From positions 14,443,692 to 14,507,691 of the forward strand of contig NC_092196.1 of assembly GCF_043641665.1 (NCBI RefSeq): a stretch of 64,000 bases of DNA, read 5' to 3'. This DNA comes from Enoplosus armatus. Lineage: Eukaryota; Chordata; Actinopteri; Centrarchiformes; Enoplosidae. The notes below the pieces were generated by a model that was given only the letters and a program-made list of their open reading frames with translations, made no database searches and was not told the origin of the DNA. The translations under genes and the position numbers were made by a program. Positions 32,233-44,425 of the stretch are shown piece by piece (within the stretch, counting starts at the first letter, position 1; each line of letters starts with the position of its first letter).

Positions 32233-35200
32233 ATATAGGTGTGATATGCAATATACGTGTCTCAGGACTTCTGTATGTGTGTGTCAACATATATAAGTGG
32301 GCAACTGAAAGATAAGCGGTTGAGGCATGAAGAAGATTTCTTTGCTCTATCTGATCTAATGCTACCAGTGTCCCTTTGCTGAGAGCCTTCCTTCCACTCT
32401 GTTCCACTGCAATATATTGATTCATCAAATCTGCATGTTGCCTCTCGGCTGTGTCCAGTTTCAGGTTTAAGGCAGTCCCCTGATTCAATAATGCAGAAGC
32501 TGACTGGAGAATAAAAGCCCCTGTGCCTGGCCTCAGACACTAACTCCTGAGAAGTGCTGAGTCCACATTCTGCTGCCTGCTGGCCTGCCTCTGTGGAGCT
32601 TGGCAGAGCTGTGTGGAAGCTGGAGGGACAACTTCAGCCTCCAACCCCTACATAACTAACAATACAGAGGACTGGAAGAGGCCCTAGTGTGGATTTGGAG
32701 AAGGAGGTTAAAGACAAGCAGTTTCAAGGAAAAAGTGAGTCTCTCCATCCACGTGCTTCTTTATTATTGGTCACAGCATTATCCAGAGGCAAATGAGAAG
32801 GCAGCGCTTGATCATCAGTGGCAGGAGGGCATGGAGTTGGGAAAAGTGGGAAAACAAAGAGAAAACAAACGCGAGGGATGAAAGACAGCATCTTCTCTGT
32901 TGACAGCTCTTGTGTGTTCAGGAACAGGTTTGTGAATTGCCGTAATGACTCTAAAGCATTTGTTCCACTGTGGAACTGTAATTAAGCCATCAGCCACAGT
33001 TTGGAGTCTTTAACTTCATAATGAGGCTGAATGTGCACAGTTCGTGCTCTGTGGATAAGCTGCTGTAATCACTTCTATCTGCTTAATTATGTAAAACCAT
33101 TCTTTTATCCTACTAGTGTTTCACTCTTTATCTCTTCCTCTCTCCCTCTCGGTCTCTGTCATGGTTTCATCTTTTGAATATAACTGGTAACATAAAAGCA
33201 TAGGGACGCAGTAGGAATGAGCACATGTGCTGGGAGATATCAACCTGAGACAGCTATGCTGGGAATTGTCAGTCCAAATTGGTGCTAGGAGATAAAGTAC
33301 AGCGAGAAATGAGTGTTAACAAAGGGCACAATGTAAGGGAAGAGGTGTGTTAGCTGCAGCTACTTTAAGAATAAGCACAAAGCTCTCACCACTCTGAGGA
33401 GCTTTTTACTACCTTTCTCCATGCCTCTTCCTTAGCATTGGCCAGCTGGGCATTACAGCTCAGAAGAAATTATTGTATGAGGTGTTTTACTTTCTTCTCT
33501 CTCTCTCTTTCAAGTTCATTTTAGATTTCTGGATCACAACTTCACTTGCATACGTTTCCTGAATTACAACAAGACTATTATTATCATTAGTGGTCCAGCA
33601 GTGTGACGGAAGTGAAGATGCGTGCTGGGTGCTGCAGGTTATTTGAAATGAAAGTGAACACCATCTATCTCCATGTCCCTAATGGAGACTACCTGGTTGT
33701 ACTCTTTTTAGATAGACCTACATCAAAGCTCTCCTTCTGCAGTGCTTCAGAGATCACTACACCGCTACATGCTGCACACACACAAACACATGTACTCACT
33801 GACACATACACTCACTCTTAAGAGTGTGGCAGTGGAGAGTGAAATCTTGTGATGCGGGATATTTACACCATAGACAGGCTGCAATCGGGGGGGGAAAAGC
33901 CCTAAATGCATGAAAAAACACAAAGCTGCCTCTGTTTCAATGGAGCAGAAAAAACAGTATGAGAAAAATGTCAACAACAAATAGCTGCTGGTTTCTGTTG
34001 CCGCAGGCGACATGGACTTTGGTTTCCTCATGTTTCTTTCCTCCCGCATTATGCATCATCTTTTCATCCAATTAAACACAAATGCAGGCTAAAACTCAGG
34101 CAGCGTCTTAGTACTGCTCGTTCTGGGAGAAACAGACAGAGGATGGAAACAGAGGGAGACAAGTGAGGGGAAGAAGAAGGGGAGAAGGGGATGGTTCAAG
34201 ATAAAGCAATGGGCAGATGCGATTGCGCGTGTATGTGTGTGCTAGGTGGCCTCACTTAAAAGATGGACCTCTTGGCATACCATCTCTATGGATCTGCCAG
34301 TCTGTGTCTCCCCTCATTTCTTCATGTTTCTGTGAGTCTGTGGAGGGCAGCGCTTCACTGTTGTTTTGTTTTGATTCGGTGACATGAGCAGGCTGCCGTG
34401 CACTTCATCTAGATGATGATTGATGATGTTTGCTGAATTATGGCGAGGCGCAGACATAAAGCATGGCAGGGCTTCTCAGAAACCCCAACTGAACCTGAAT
34501 TGTCCTTGTCCAGGTTGCCTTGGTTACGAGCAGGTAGTAAAGTGAGACAGGCCGAGAGAGGGTGTGAAAAGCAATGTTTAATTCCATCTTCAGGTTTTCA
34601 CACATTTCCATTGGGCACTCTGACAAATATTGTCATGGCAACTGAGCACTCTTAATCTTCTGACACAATGACTGGTTGAGCGTCACCACCACTAACTTGT
34701 TCTGTATTATTCCAATATGTCCAAATGAAAATACTTGGGCTTTCCCTCATCTATGTGAAAGGAGAGCGGAGATTTAGTGAGCCGTCTCTGTCTTAACACT
34801 GATCTGACAGGAACTTTTTAAACTTTTTTAAAATGAGCATTTATTTTAATTGTAAAAATAATATCCTGCCATGAATGGAAGTCCACATTGGCCAAGTTCA
34901 GCAAGGTTTTGCCTGAAAGTTTAAACTTTATGTGTAGATGTGAAGTGGAAAGTCAGCAGGCAGCTTGAGATGTGGCAGTCCATTTGGCTGTACAAAGACA
35001 TTGCACCTTTGGGACTGCTGAATGAGGTGTTTCATGCTGTTTACATAGGCGTAGAGTTGATTAGACGTTCATTAGGAAGCATGACAGTCAAATGTGAGAT
35101 GCATGCTGTTGTAATGTGTGCACAAGGCTTTTGCATCAGCTTGGATATCTGTCTTGTGTTTTCAGGGTTAACACTTCTCCATCTGTGTGCTTATTGACAT

Positions 35201-35831
35201 GTTTCTTGTGTGTGTATTAATCAGTGAGTATTAAATTTAAGCCACAGACTGAGAGCTCCATCAGCTTAACATTATCCTGTGTGCTCGTTGGACTACCTAA
35301 TGTAGACTCAACATTCTGGATACTTTCAGAAAGCGTATGGTCTTTTAGTCCTATTGCATAATAACTCAGCAGCACCAGCAGCAACAGTAACATTACGAAG
35401 ATCAATAACAACCACAAGCTCTGTTATAGGACAGACTCCAATGTTTGCTAGATGGATAGAGCAACTCGTGTTCTCCAACTTCACAAAATCCAATTAGACC
35501 GTCTGTGTATGTCTGTGTGATGATCTACAAGTAAGTCACTCACTGGGCCTATCCACCTGTCTAATATTCACTATAACAACGAACACTAAGCTTTACCTTA
35601 TCCAGCCCTGCTCTACCACAGTTCATTCTCACAGTGTGTTTAAAAGTCTTCTTGCTTTCCAATTATTTGAAGAGAATAATTTCCTGGAAATTGAAAATCT
35701 ATATAATGATAGGCTTGGCAGTGGTGGCTCAATACAAATAGTCCCATGTAAACAGCTGTGTTTTAATGCTGAAGAACCATGCTTTTTGACAAGCAGAGTG
35801 CCTGTAGGCAGTAGGAGACAAACAGTCACAG

Positions 35832-35860
35832 TCACACACACACACACACACACACACACA
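35832..35860 (+). repeat. (CA)n microsatellite
   Basis: About 14 CA units. Confidence 0.95.
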
Positions 35861-37734
35861 GCAGCACAGAGATGCTGGTGGTTGTTAAATTTAGTCCTCA
35901 GGCCACTTCAAAATAGTAGATATGTTGCATTGCCTCAAATATTTTAGCAACACACTCGCACAGAGAAACACAGAGGGAGGAAGATTAAGTCACGAAGCAT
36001 GAAATACAATCAAACAACCATAATTTAATAACTAACATAAACACTGGGCGTAACCATGAGAAGATGGGGAGTGAAAGAGAGAGAAGATGACTTCAGAGAG
36101 GCAGAAAAGGGTCGACCGGAAAAATTTTAAAATTGGTGATTTTAGTGCCACATCTGCCTAACACAGTGCAGTCACATGTGAGGTGACAGGAAGAGAGGGA
36201 GATAATGCCTGCCTGAGAGGACACACAGTTGCCCTGAAGGTCTATTTTCTCCTTTTTCTTGGGTTCTTGGAATGAATGGATAAAAAGAGAAAAATGCTGC
36301 ATCTTTGACAAATGGGTTATGCTTTGTTTGCATTTACCTCAGAAACATTCCCCCAGCTCCCTTCAATGCCCCAGGTCTCTAAACCGTAAGACGGGTGAGA
36401 TGGAGGAGAGCAACCAGGAGAAGGGAGGAGTCTGTTAGTATGTATTTATTTCCTCAGCATGACCATTAAACACACTAGCACTCTGACCCCATGCGATGAC
36501 TGACCATCACTTTTACTCACCCTGGCAGCTTTGGGCCTCTTATTATTCCCAGCCTCATCCTCTACTGTATGTATCTGAGCAGAGGCACGATCCAGGATGG
36601 CACTGTAAAATACAATAACTGTGGTGAAAAGAACAGCACAGAAAGGCAAGAATAATTCCTGCATTCTTCTTTCCTTTTTTCTTTCTCGTACAACACCCCT
36701 CCTTTGCTCCCTTGTTCCCTCTCAGCTACTCATTTCACCTCCTTGTGTTTTTTCCTGCTGGGAAAATAGAGGGGTGTGCACAATGCCACCCAGGGCAGCA
36801 GCAGGGGTGGAGAAAGTCAACCCTCTGCTGAACCATACACGGGCGGGGGCTGGAAGACATAAGCCATCACACTGTCTTGTCTAAAATCCTCTCTGAATGC
36901 GGATGAACTATTCCCACAAGAGAAACATTAAATTATACCAGTAAAATAACTACAATATGGGTGACCATTAATAAAAAAGAGAAAATGAGATAGAAAAACA
37001 TAACAAAATTTGTAATTAGTGCTTTTCGCTATGAAAACCATGAATAGACAGATGTTATTCAGGGAGTTCCAATCGTGATAAACCTTGTGTAGGAGCAACA
37101 GGAGCCCAGTGATTTGTGTCAGTACTCATTGCCTTTTTTCTATAAAGATAAATTCCATAAACTTCCACCTACCAGTGTTTTATGATAGGGGGTTTCATTA
37201 AGAAAATTAGTTTATGTACCAGGTTAGATCTATGATTCAGATATAGCCCAAGTAAAAACTGACATGGATTTTCACAAATTTCATGTTTCCAAACTGTACT
37301 TGTCTCCTTTACACAGTGCCAGCTGTCACTTAATACACAAAAGGATCTGCTTGGGTCATAATTGTTCAAACTATGACACATTCGGTGTATGTGGTGCTTA
37401 ATTCGAATTTGTTAAAAGTAAAATGTGAGTGAGTGGGAGGGCTGAACACATTTTTCCCAACAACAGTGTTTTTATGTCTTTGCGGTTTCAGCTTTCTTGA
37501 CACTGCTCAGTCATTAAAGGGATTCACCACATGTGTGACATGTTGTGCATTTACATTGTTTTTCAAGCCAAGCTATTATTAAGGGGTGAGGATAAAATGG
37601 GCAGTTCAGAATCACCAGAAGCTACAAACAGAGCCTGTCAAAAAAAAGCAAGGGAATCACAGGCCCACACTATGGATGCACACATAAAGATATAAGCAGA
37701 AGCTGTGTGCACACCCATTCACCACCTCACCTGG

Positions 37735-37940
37735 CCTGGAAATTACTCATTAGAATGCCTAACCATCATTTAATTATCTCTGTTTGCTAACAACATTCAT
37801 TATCTCCATTGTATTCAGGGCAAGAATAATCTTTATCATTTCCCTAAACCCCAGAGAATCCCTCCATTTTGGCGTCTTCTAATTGGATATGCGTCAGCGC
37901 TGAATTGATGGTATTAATGTAGATTTGACAACCACTATCT
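37735..37940. promoter_or_regulatory. Candidate conserved non-coding element upstream of olfm1
   Basis: A 200-bp stretch without simple repeats, dense in ATTA/TAAT cores (CATTTAATTATC, TAATTGGATATGCG), about 0.8-1 kb upstream of the first olfm1 coding exon. This is composition-based inference only. Confidence 0.3.
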
Positions 37941-38069
37941 GGATCTTTTACAATGCACACAGTTATTATTCACAATCGGGCTCATAAGCAGGGAGACATT
38001 ATCAATGCTAAATGTCAGCTCTTTCTTGAGGTATCTGTCACTGTAGTGGAAACATTTTGTGCTGCAAGC

Positions 38070-38121
38070 AATGCTATCCATCTATCCATCTACTATCCAT
38101 CTATCTATTTATCTATCTATC
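38070..38121 (+). repeat. (ATCT/ATCC)n tetranucleotide repeat
   Basis: Degenerate tetranucleotide tract. Confidence 0.9.
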
Positions 38122-38185
38122 TTAGTTGTATGTCTTTCAATCACTGGAGCAAGAATATTGTCAGTGAAAGCAGGGCTCTCTTTCT

Positions 38186-38226
38186 CACACACACACACAC
38201 ACACACGCACGCACGCACACACGCAC
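38186..38226 (+). repeat. Compound (CA)n(CGCA)n microsatellite
   Basis: Runs of CACA followed by CGCA units, immediately before the CpG-rich leader of olfm1. Confidence 0.9.
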
Positions 38227-38698
38227 GGCCAAGCTTGGCTGCGTCAAAGAGTGGTACTTCTTTGACTGGGCTCCTTGCACATAGACGTGCTGCTCCTAGC
38301 GTCGGCACCTTGCAAGCACAGCAGTCACCTTCCAACCTCGGCGACTCTCCTCCGTTCCTCTTCTCGTTCAGTCGCGGATATTTTGCAGGACGGAGGGGAC
38401 GGTTAACTGTCCGCTTCGGCCGATTACAGCATCTGAGGAGTTTTCCACACTGGGAGATAGGAGCTTTTGCTTTCGCTACCCACAAAAAGAGTCTATGCTC
38501 CACAAAAGACACGAGGCTGGTCGCTTTACCAAGCCAGAGAGGGCTGCCGTGCGTCCTGGTGATGAGGTTGGTGGCGCACAGCCGACACAGCATTAAAGGA
38601 ATCCCTCTGTATCTGAAGAAACCGCCCCAGTAAGGGACAAGAACGGGGGGAGAGCTGCGGGAACTGGTGTCGGCTGGGACGCTATCATTTCGACTAGG
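38227..38698 (+). promoter_or_regulatory. olfm1: CpG-rich promoter/5' leader of upstream olfm1 first exon
   Basis: CpG dinucleotides become frequent from about 38260 to 38700 compared with the depleted flanks, as expected for a CpG-island promoter. No TATA box is obvious, and the transcription start cannot be placed. A short uORF lies at 38562-38633. Confidence 0.55.
38562..38633 (+). other. Upstream ORF (23 codons) in the olfm1 leader
   Basis: ATG at 38562 and TAA at 38631, encoding a basic peptide beginning MRLVAHSRHS. It lies in a different frame and ends 65 bases before the predicted signal-peptide start, allowing reinitiation. It is relevant only if transcription starts upstream of it. 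Confidence 0.5.
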
Positions 38699-38755
38699 AT
38701 GCATCTCTTCAGTGCCATGTTCCTACTTGTGATGTTAGCTGTCATGCCCTGTGAG
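38699..38755 (+). CDS. olfm1: olfm1 upstream first coding exon (B-type), signal peptide
   Basis: Noelin/pancortin is a secreted neural glycoprotein made from two alternative starts. This 57-bp exon encodes MHLFSAMFLLVMLAVMPCE, a hydrophobic signal peptide with a likely cleavage near its end. The ATG has A at -3, and the exon ends in phase 0 with a gtaagg donor. The human B-form start is a different hydrophobic peptide, so I infer identity from position, strand, phase, CpG-rich leader and the A-type olfm1 exon 20 kb downstream. It could instead be the first exon of an unrelated secreted protein. Confidence 0.6.
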
Positions 38756-41650
38756 GTAAGGACTCAAACGCTTGCACGCTATGAATAAGCATTGTTCAAA
38801 AGTTCCTAAAGCAGTGCTGACTGTGTCTCAATATGAATCCTCCCATAATGGATGATTTTAGTAAGAACCAACGCCTTAACGCCGAGCTGTATCACAGTTA
38901 ACCAGGAGGGAAATATCATATCAAGTCAGAGACTGTAGACTGTATGCATGTTGCACCCTTAAACAGGAGAATTGCTATTGTTCTGGAGGCATCTCCGTTC
39001 AGTACGTAATCTAGAGTAGATGAGAAGCAAGGGAGGCGTAGGTAGAAAGTTCAGGGAAGAAATGACAATAAGCAGAGTTGTCGCTAAATTATTCCGGGAA
39101 TTGAACTCTCACACATTTTAAGACTTAAATATTGATGTATAGTAGTAAATGCTGGTTACACGGTGAGAGCAGTGTTTTAAAGGGAAAAGTGAGTATATAA
39201 AAAAGGTTTTCCCCTGACAGTACTTGATTTCTGGTACCTTTGATGCCCTGGAGGTCGTTGTTTACAGATCCTCCTGCCTACCTCTCCATCACTGACAGAG
39301 AGGTCCGGGGGCTCTCCGACAAACACCACAACTGACTGCGCTGATTAAGCCGAAAGAACCGAGCAATGGACGGCGACACTGACAGTTTGTTTACAGGATC
39401 TATGTGTGATTTGTGGCTGTGAATACAAGCCATGCGTAATTAGCAGTGTATCAGACCAGCGCCAACAAATGGTTGTAGATCCTGGAGATGTGTGGCGTGT
39501 GTCTGAGTGTGTGGCGTGCTGTAGTGCATGACACTCGAGAAAAGCCGCGTCCCTTTGGTGAAAATGACGAGCTTTGATGTGACAGTTGTAAATTGAAGTG
39601 AAGGACGGTAAATTATTTGACCCAGAAAAGCTTTCAGTCAAGGCAGGAGCATTTGAACTTGCAGGGGTTCAGCTGGTCAGCACGCATGCAGTGTTGAGCA
39701 GCTTAGAAAGTATAAGGTCTGCAGATAAAGCAGCTACAATGTGTCTGTTATTTAGGAGTGTATGAAACAGCCAATAATCTGTATGTTGGACAGCGCCGTG
39801 TCGCACCTTCGGTTCAAAACCGCAGTCTGAGTCAATTTAGCACCACAGCCTCCTGGCACGTCGGCAGTGAGTATAACCATTTGGCCAAGGCCACCAGACA
39901 GATCGCAGGGCCATACATAAAACAACACGGAAATAAAATATTTTAAGGGATCTAAACAAATGGAACAGCAATGTATGTTTGAACAATATATTGAAGTGCC
40001 TATTAGAGATGAAAAATAACGTGAGTGGGATATGAGGTGGTCACACACTAACAGTCTATTCTCTTTTGGGATGATTCCTGTGGGTGAGGACTTCATGGCC
40101 CCACTTGTTTAAAGCCTCAAAACAATTGTTACAGCTAATACATGCTTTGGGGTTGGTACATTTAACTATTATTACATCTTTCTATCACTACATTTAATAC
40201 ATTCAAATAAGATGTGGCCCCATGTTGCAAATTTCTCAGACTGAGGAATACATCAGAGTTTTATATGTCATGTCTGCAGGGCAGGTGGACACTGCAGTTG
40301 ACCTCTAACAGATGTAGAAGCTACAGTATGTTTTCAGTCTACAGGAGGTACGCTGATGAACAGGCTGTTCTGTACACCTGTGTGTTGGGTCCGAAGTGTA
40401 ATGTAGTAGTATTAAAGCAAAACCAACTGATTTCATTTGGAGTGGCATGAAACAAGGAGTTTCCAGGGCTCTAATTTAACAACAACTGAACTCATACGTC
40501 ACTGCACGACCACCGCAAAATGAAACCATGAAGACGTGCTGATATGCATCTTTAAACTCCTTTAAACTGAATTAGTCATTAAGTTTCATGATGCTTAATA
40601 ACAAATTTAACCACAACTTAAAAATTAGCTGACTTTTTCAAATCAAATTTAATAACTAATGACACACTTATACACACACAAGTAAAATTGTGAATTACAC
40701 AACTTCTCCATCCTACACGCATCGACACAGCACAATCAATGTTCTTCAGTAAATGAAGAGGAATAAATGTCACTGTTAAACGTTTGTGAATGTAACACTG
40801 AAAATGTAGGTGATGACTTACTAACACATCTCAACCTCTTCTTCAGTGGGTTCATACTGTAATTGGCCTTGAGGGACAATTTGTTGTAAGTGTTTACATT
40901 AAATATTTAAAAGGCTGAAAGAAAATATGACGCCAGCCGTTTCCCTCAGATTGCATGGCAAACATAAAGAATTGATGACTTCTTGCGTATCTTCTGTAAT
41001 GAGGGTAACACTCCATACCAGCGGCGTTGAGATATCCACATATTTTCAGTCACAGTCTCAGCACAGGCCTGTATGAAATATTTAGAGGGCTTTAATGAGA
41101 CAGATGCACTTGTTCGTTCACTGCATGTGTTTGTTAAGTACCCATAAAGCCCAGGGGTCCTTAGTGTTACTGATACAGATGGGCACCTGCTTGACCTTGG
41201 CACAGATGTCTTGCTATGGTGTACACATCAAGCCATGCATGACAGGACACACTGACACAAGCGCATATGTGTGTGCATATGTAAATACTGCATGTACTAT
41301 ACGCCCATGTACTGTACAGTATACTGCACCAGAGTTTTACTTTGTTGGCCTCCAGTTTAACAGGGTAGTGACAGAGATGTGTTGCAGCAGATCTAAGCCT
41401 AAAAAAATCAACAAATCCTTTTCAAAACACTGCAAATTAATTTTAAAAAGTTACTTTTTCAAAATGTATTCAAGACGTGTAATAAAAGGATCATTTAGAA
41501 TGAACCCAAGGCAACTCATCTCCTCTTAAAATACCAGACATTCAGAGGAATTTGTGATAACAATCACAAATTCAAGGTGTAAAACTTAATTAATTTATAT
41601 CATTCTGCAGAAGTAATGACTGTCAGGAGTTAGAATTATTTATAGAAATT

Positions 41651-41680
41651 ATGCTGAGTTTTTTTTTTGAAACTCAGCAT
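41651..41680. repeat. Hairpin: 11-bp perfect inverted repeat, 8-base loop
   Basis: Arms ATGCTGAGTTT and AAACTCAGCAT flank a T-rich loop. No longer terminal inverted repeat or target duplication was seen. Confidence 0.85.
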
Positions 41681-41872
41681 CTTTTCATTAGTCTGGTTAA
41701 TATTAATAGCTAGTATAGTATTGATTGCTCAGAATGGGAATTTAGTGCAACAGCAGAAATTCTGCTGTACAACCTAATTTATCTTGGAAATAGAGGATGT
41801 TCCATTTATTGTATGTAATCTATGACTTTAATGCGGTGAATGAAATTCATGTGAACTATGAGATGATCATAG

Positions 41873-41904
41873 ATATATACATATATACATATATATAACT
41901 GATC

Positions 41905-41944
<40 letters not shown>
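41873..41944 (+). repeat. (AT)n / ATATAC microsatellite
   Basis: AT-alternating tract, including about 18 AT units after 41907. Confidence 0.95.
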
Positions 41945-44219
41945 TACTAAAATTCAGTGCTAGTGAAATATCCCTTTTATCACAAATGAGGTAACTTCAA
42001 ATTTGGTTGGTGACAGTTGCCCCAAATCTTCATGAATAAATATAACTTCTTTGTCGAAAACAAAGACTTTGAATAATATCAGTCACATTCTCAAATGGAT
42101 ATGTATTTAGAAGATGTGTGTTCCACTAATATCCTTGTTCAACCATCCAACTGGTTTAAAAAGCTTGCTGGCGCCTGACTTAGAGGTGAGGTAATATTGT
42201 TCAAGGGGACAAAAGATTTACTTGTGTAGTTTTCTGTAACTTCTCAATTTCTTCTTAAGTTGTCGAGTACAAAGATTGTTTCATCTACTTTAAAGATTCA
42301 CATTCAGGTTTGGAGGCAAGACTTTTTTGTTGTGGTCCCACTGGAGCAAGAGAATGCAAGGGGAGTACAGTTATTGGTTTAAGATGTCTGGCCTCCAAGA
42401 CTCCCAACACTAGTATGGCTGAGAGTGATGGAGAGTGAAATGATTTGAACACTTGCTTTGGTGTTTTTCTGTTCAAACACCAAGTGCAGTGGGGGAGAAA
42501 ACCTAATTGCTTGTCATTCTCAAAGAGGGAGACAGAACCCTGTGTAAGCAATTGGCTAGATTATTCAGTTATTTACTCCTTTCTCTCAAGAGGGATCACC
42601 ATAAACGATCAGTTTGAACAGACTGCCATCGAGGATCTTGTTAAGTTGTGCTTCCTCATTCGAGATTGGTGTGATGATTGCACCAGAAACTCACCCAGCT
42701 GGGCTCAATTTATAGCTAAAAGGTACTGTACTGTGCTGTAGGAACTAGCACTTGTAAATCACGTTGCTGTTTAAAACATAATTTGGCACAAGCGTTTATT
42801 TTATTTACATTAAGCTAATTATACAGTACTTCAGTGTTGTAATATAAGTGTCACTGAACTGAGATGGTTTTATTGACGCAAGTGAAACAGTAGATATGAT
42901 AATGCTATACTGAGAAGACAACCCTGACTCCACATACAAACAGGTGATGTTAGCTGACCTAATGCTAACGCTATCTACAGTGACTCTACATGTGAGGACA
43001 ACAAGGACAGAGCTCAATCTGAGTCAGGCAGGACAAACAGCTGGGTTGGCTTATGTCCAGTCCAGACAGCTTTAAACAGTCCTCCGACCTGGCAGTGACG
43101 CTTTGGCCTAAAATCTCTTTTCCTGGTGCCAGTCCAATGGGAGCAAAGCAGCATGATCACAATAAAAGCCCTCCCCCAGATATGAGTATAATCAAGTCAC
43201 TTGTGGTAAATTTTTGTCCTTGTCTCCATGCCAAAAGCCTATTACACAGCAGTTTTACCAAAACATTGAAGCTTGCCAAACCTTGTGAAAAATACTTTTT
43301 AAAATGTGTTCTGTCTGCCATTATTATCAGTGATCCTACCTGTTAAAAGCGTTACAGATTTTGAGGAATGAAACTGTGCAGCTGGATGACAGTCAAAGAG
43401 GAACAGAGATGAGAGTCTACGTTTCCCAGGAGGAAGGACACTATGTAGGTAGCAGGCTGGACAGAGTGTGCTCTGCCAAGCAGCAGCATAACCTCCACCT
43501 AGAGAATTAAACAAATGAAAAGCTGCAGGAGTAGGGGTGTAAATCTGCCAGTGAGAGACAAAGACACACACTCAACTGTTAAAATCACCTTACTATGCTA
43601 CGACAGGTCCAGTACTTGTCTGAATTACTAAAGCCCATGGAAGGTCAAGCTGCAACACACAGATGCAACTTTAAATCTAATACGAGAACATTACATATTT
43701 TGCATGTAGATCACTTCTCATGTAATAATGTTAACATTTAAGAACACTAGTATAGCTATAATATGAGCCACATTTTCCTAATACAAGATTAGTGTCATCT
43801 GTTAAAGAAGATAACCCACATAACCTAATTTCTGAGTCCACCTTCATACACTCCCCATTAATATACAAAGGTGCTGCTTCACAATCAGCCACAGATAATG
43901 AGGTTGCATTATGTTTGATTCAGTGCTGCTTGAAGAGATTGAATAGTATGTGCTTGTGTCATGACTGATTAGGGTAGAGCTTGAATCTGCACAATAATGA
44001 TACCGCATTGTGTGAGTCAGAACCGTATCACTGTAAAGAGATTTGTTTCATAAAAGAAATACAGCTTAAGAAAGGGGGGTTGAGCACAGAGGGCCATTGA
44101 ACCTTTGTACTGTCCGCTGTTCACTCTCTCATCTTAATGTTTGATGTGCTTTCAGGCAGCCTGCTGCTTCATCAGAGGCGCGTGCGTGTGTGTGTTTGTA
44201 TGGACAATACAATAGTCTG

Positions 44220-44425
44220 TATACACAGTGACATTGTGGGGACTCACTTCCCATCTAAGAACAAAAATTTGGTGAAAAAGTAAACCTTTTTTGGGGGGGT
44301 AAGACTTGGTTTTAAGGTCAGTTTAAAGTTAGGATAAGTGTGAAAAGTGGTGTTGATGGTTTGGAGTAAGAGCAAGTCAATTCTGTACAATTTCCTCACA
44401 AATACAGTGTGTGTGTGCGTGTGGT
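44220..44425 (+). repeat. Diverged fish-type interspersed repeat (GGTTAAGG family), copy 1
   Basis: It has the layout ACATTGTGGGGAC, then TTGGTTTTAAGGTC, then CCTCACAAATACAGTGTGTGTG. This order is typical of a dispersed sequence seen in many teleost introns, recalled from general experience and not matched to a named family. Boundaries are approximate. Confidence 0.5.

Larger units (their letters stand above)
21746..38226. other. Intergenic region between col5a1 and olfm1 (16.5 kb)
   Basis: No protein gene, ficolin-like sequence or RNA gene could be supported. Open frames are short, on both strands, and lack homology I recognise. The region holds several microsatellites and low-repeat sections that look like possible conserved non-coding DNA, for example 32925-33040 and 37735-37940. 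Its right end merges into the CpG-rich olfm1 leader. Confidence 0.55.

Noticed and set aside
31830..32315. 161-codon frame with a long Cys-Val run
   Set aside because: The run is a translated (GT)n microsatellite.
21746..38226. Ficolin gene expected between COL5A1 and OLFM1 from human gene order
   Set aside because: No collagen-like or fibrinogen-domain coding sequence was seen on either strand.
37953..38633. 226-codon open frame on the + strand
   Set aside because: It runs through tetranucleotide and CA microsatellites into the CpG-rich olfm1 leader and has no recognisable domain; only its last 23 codons form a plausible uORF.
38141..38704. 187-codon minus-strand frame
   Set aside because: Antisense of the CpG-rich olfm1 leader and a CA repeat; high GC keeps stops rare by chance.
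41873..41944. (AT)n tract as a possible origin or matrix attachment site
   Set aside because: AT alternation alone is not evidence; treated as a microsatellite.
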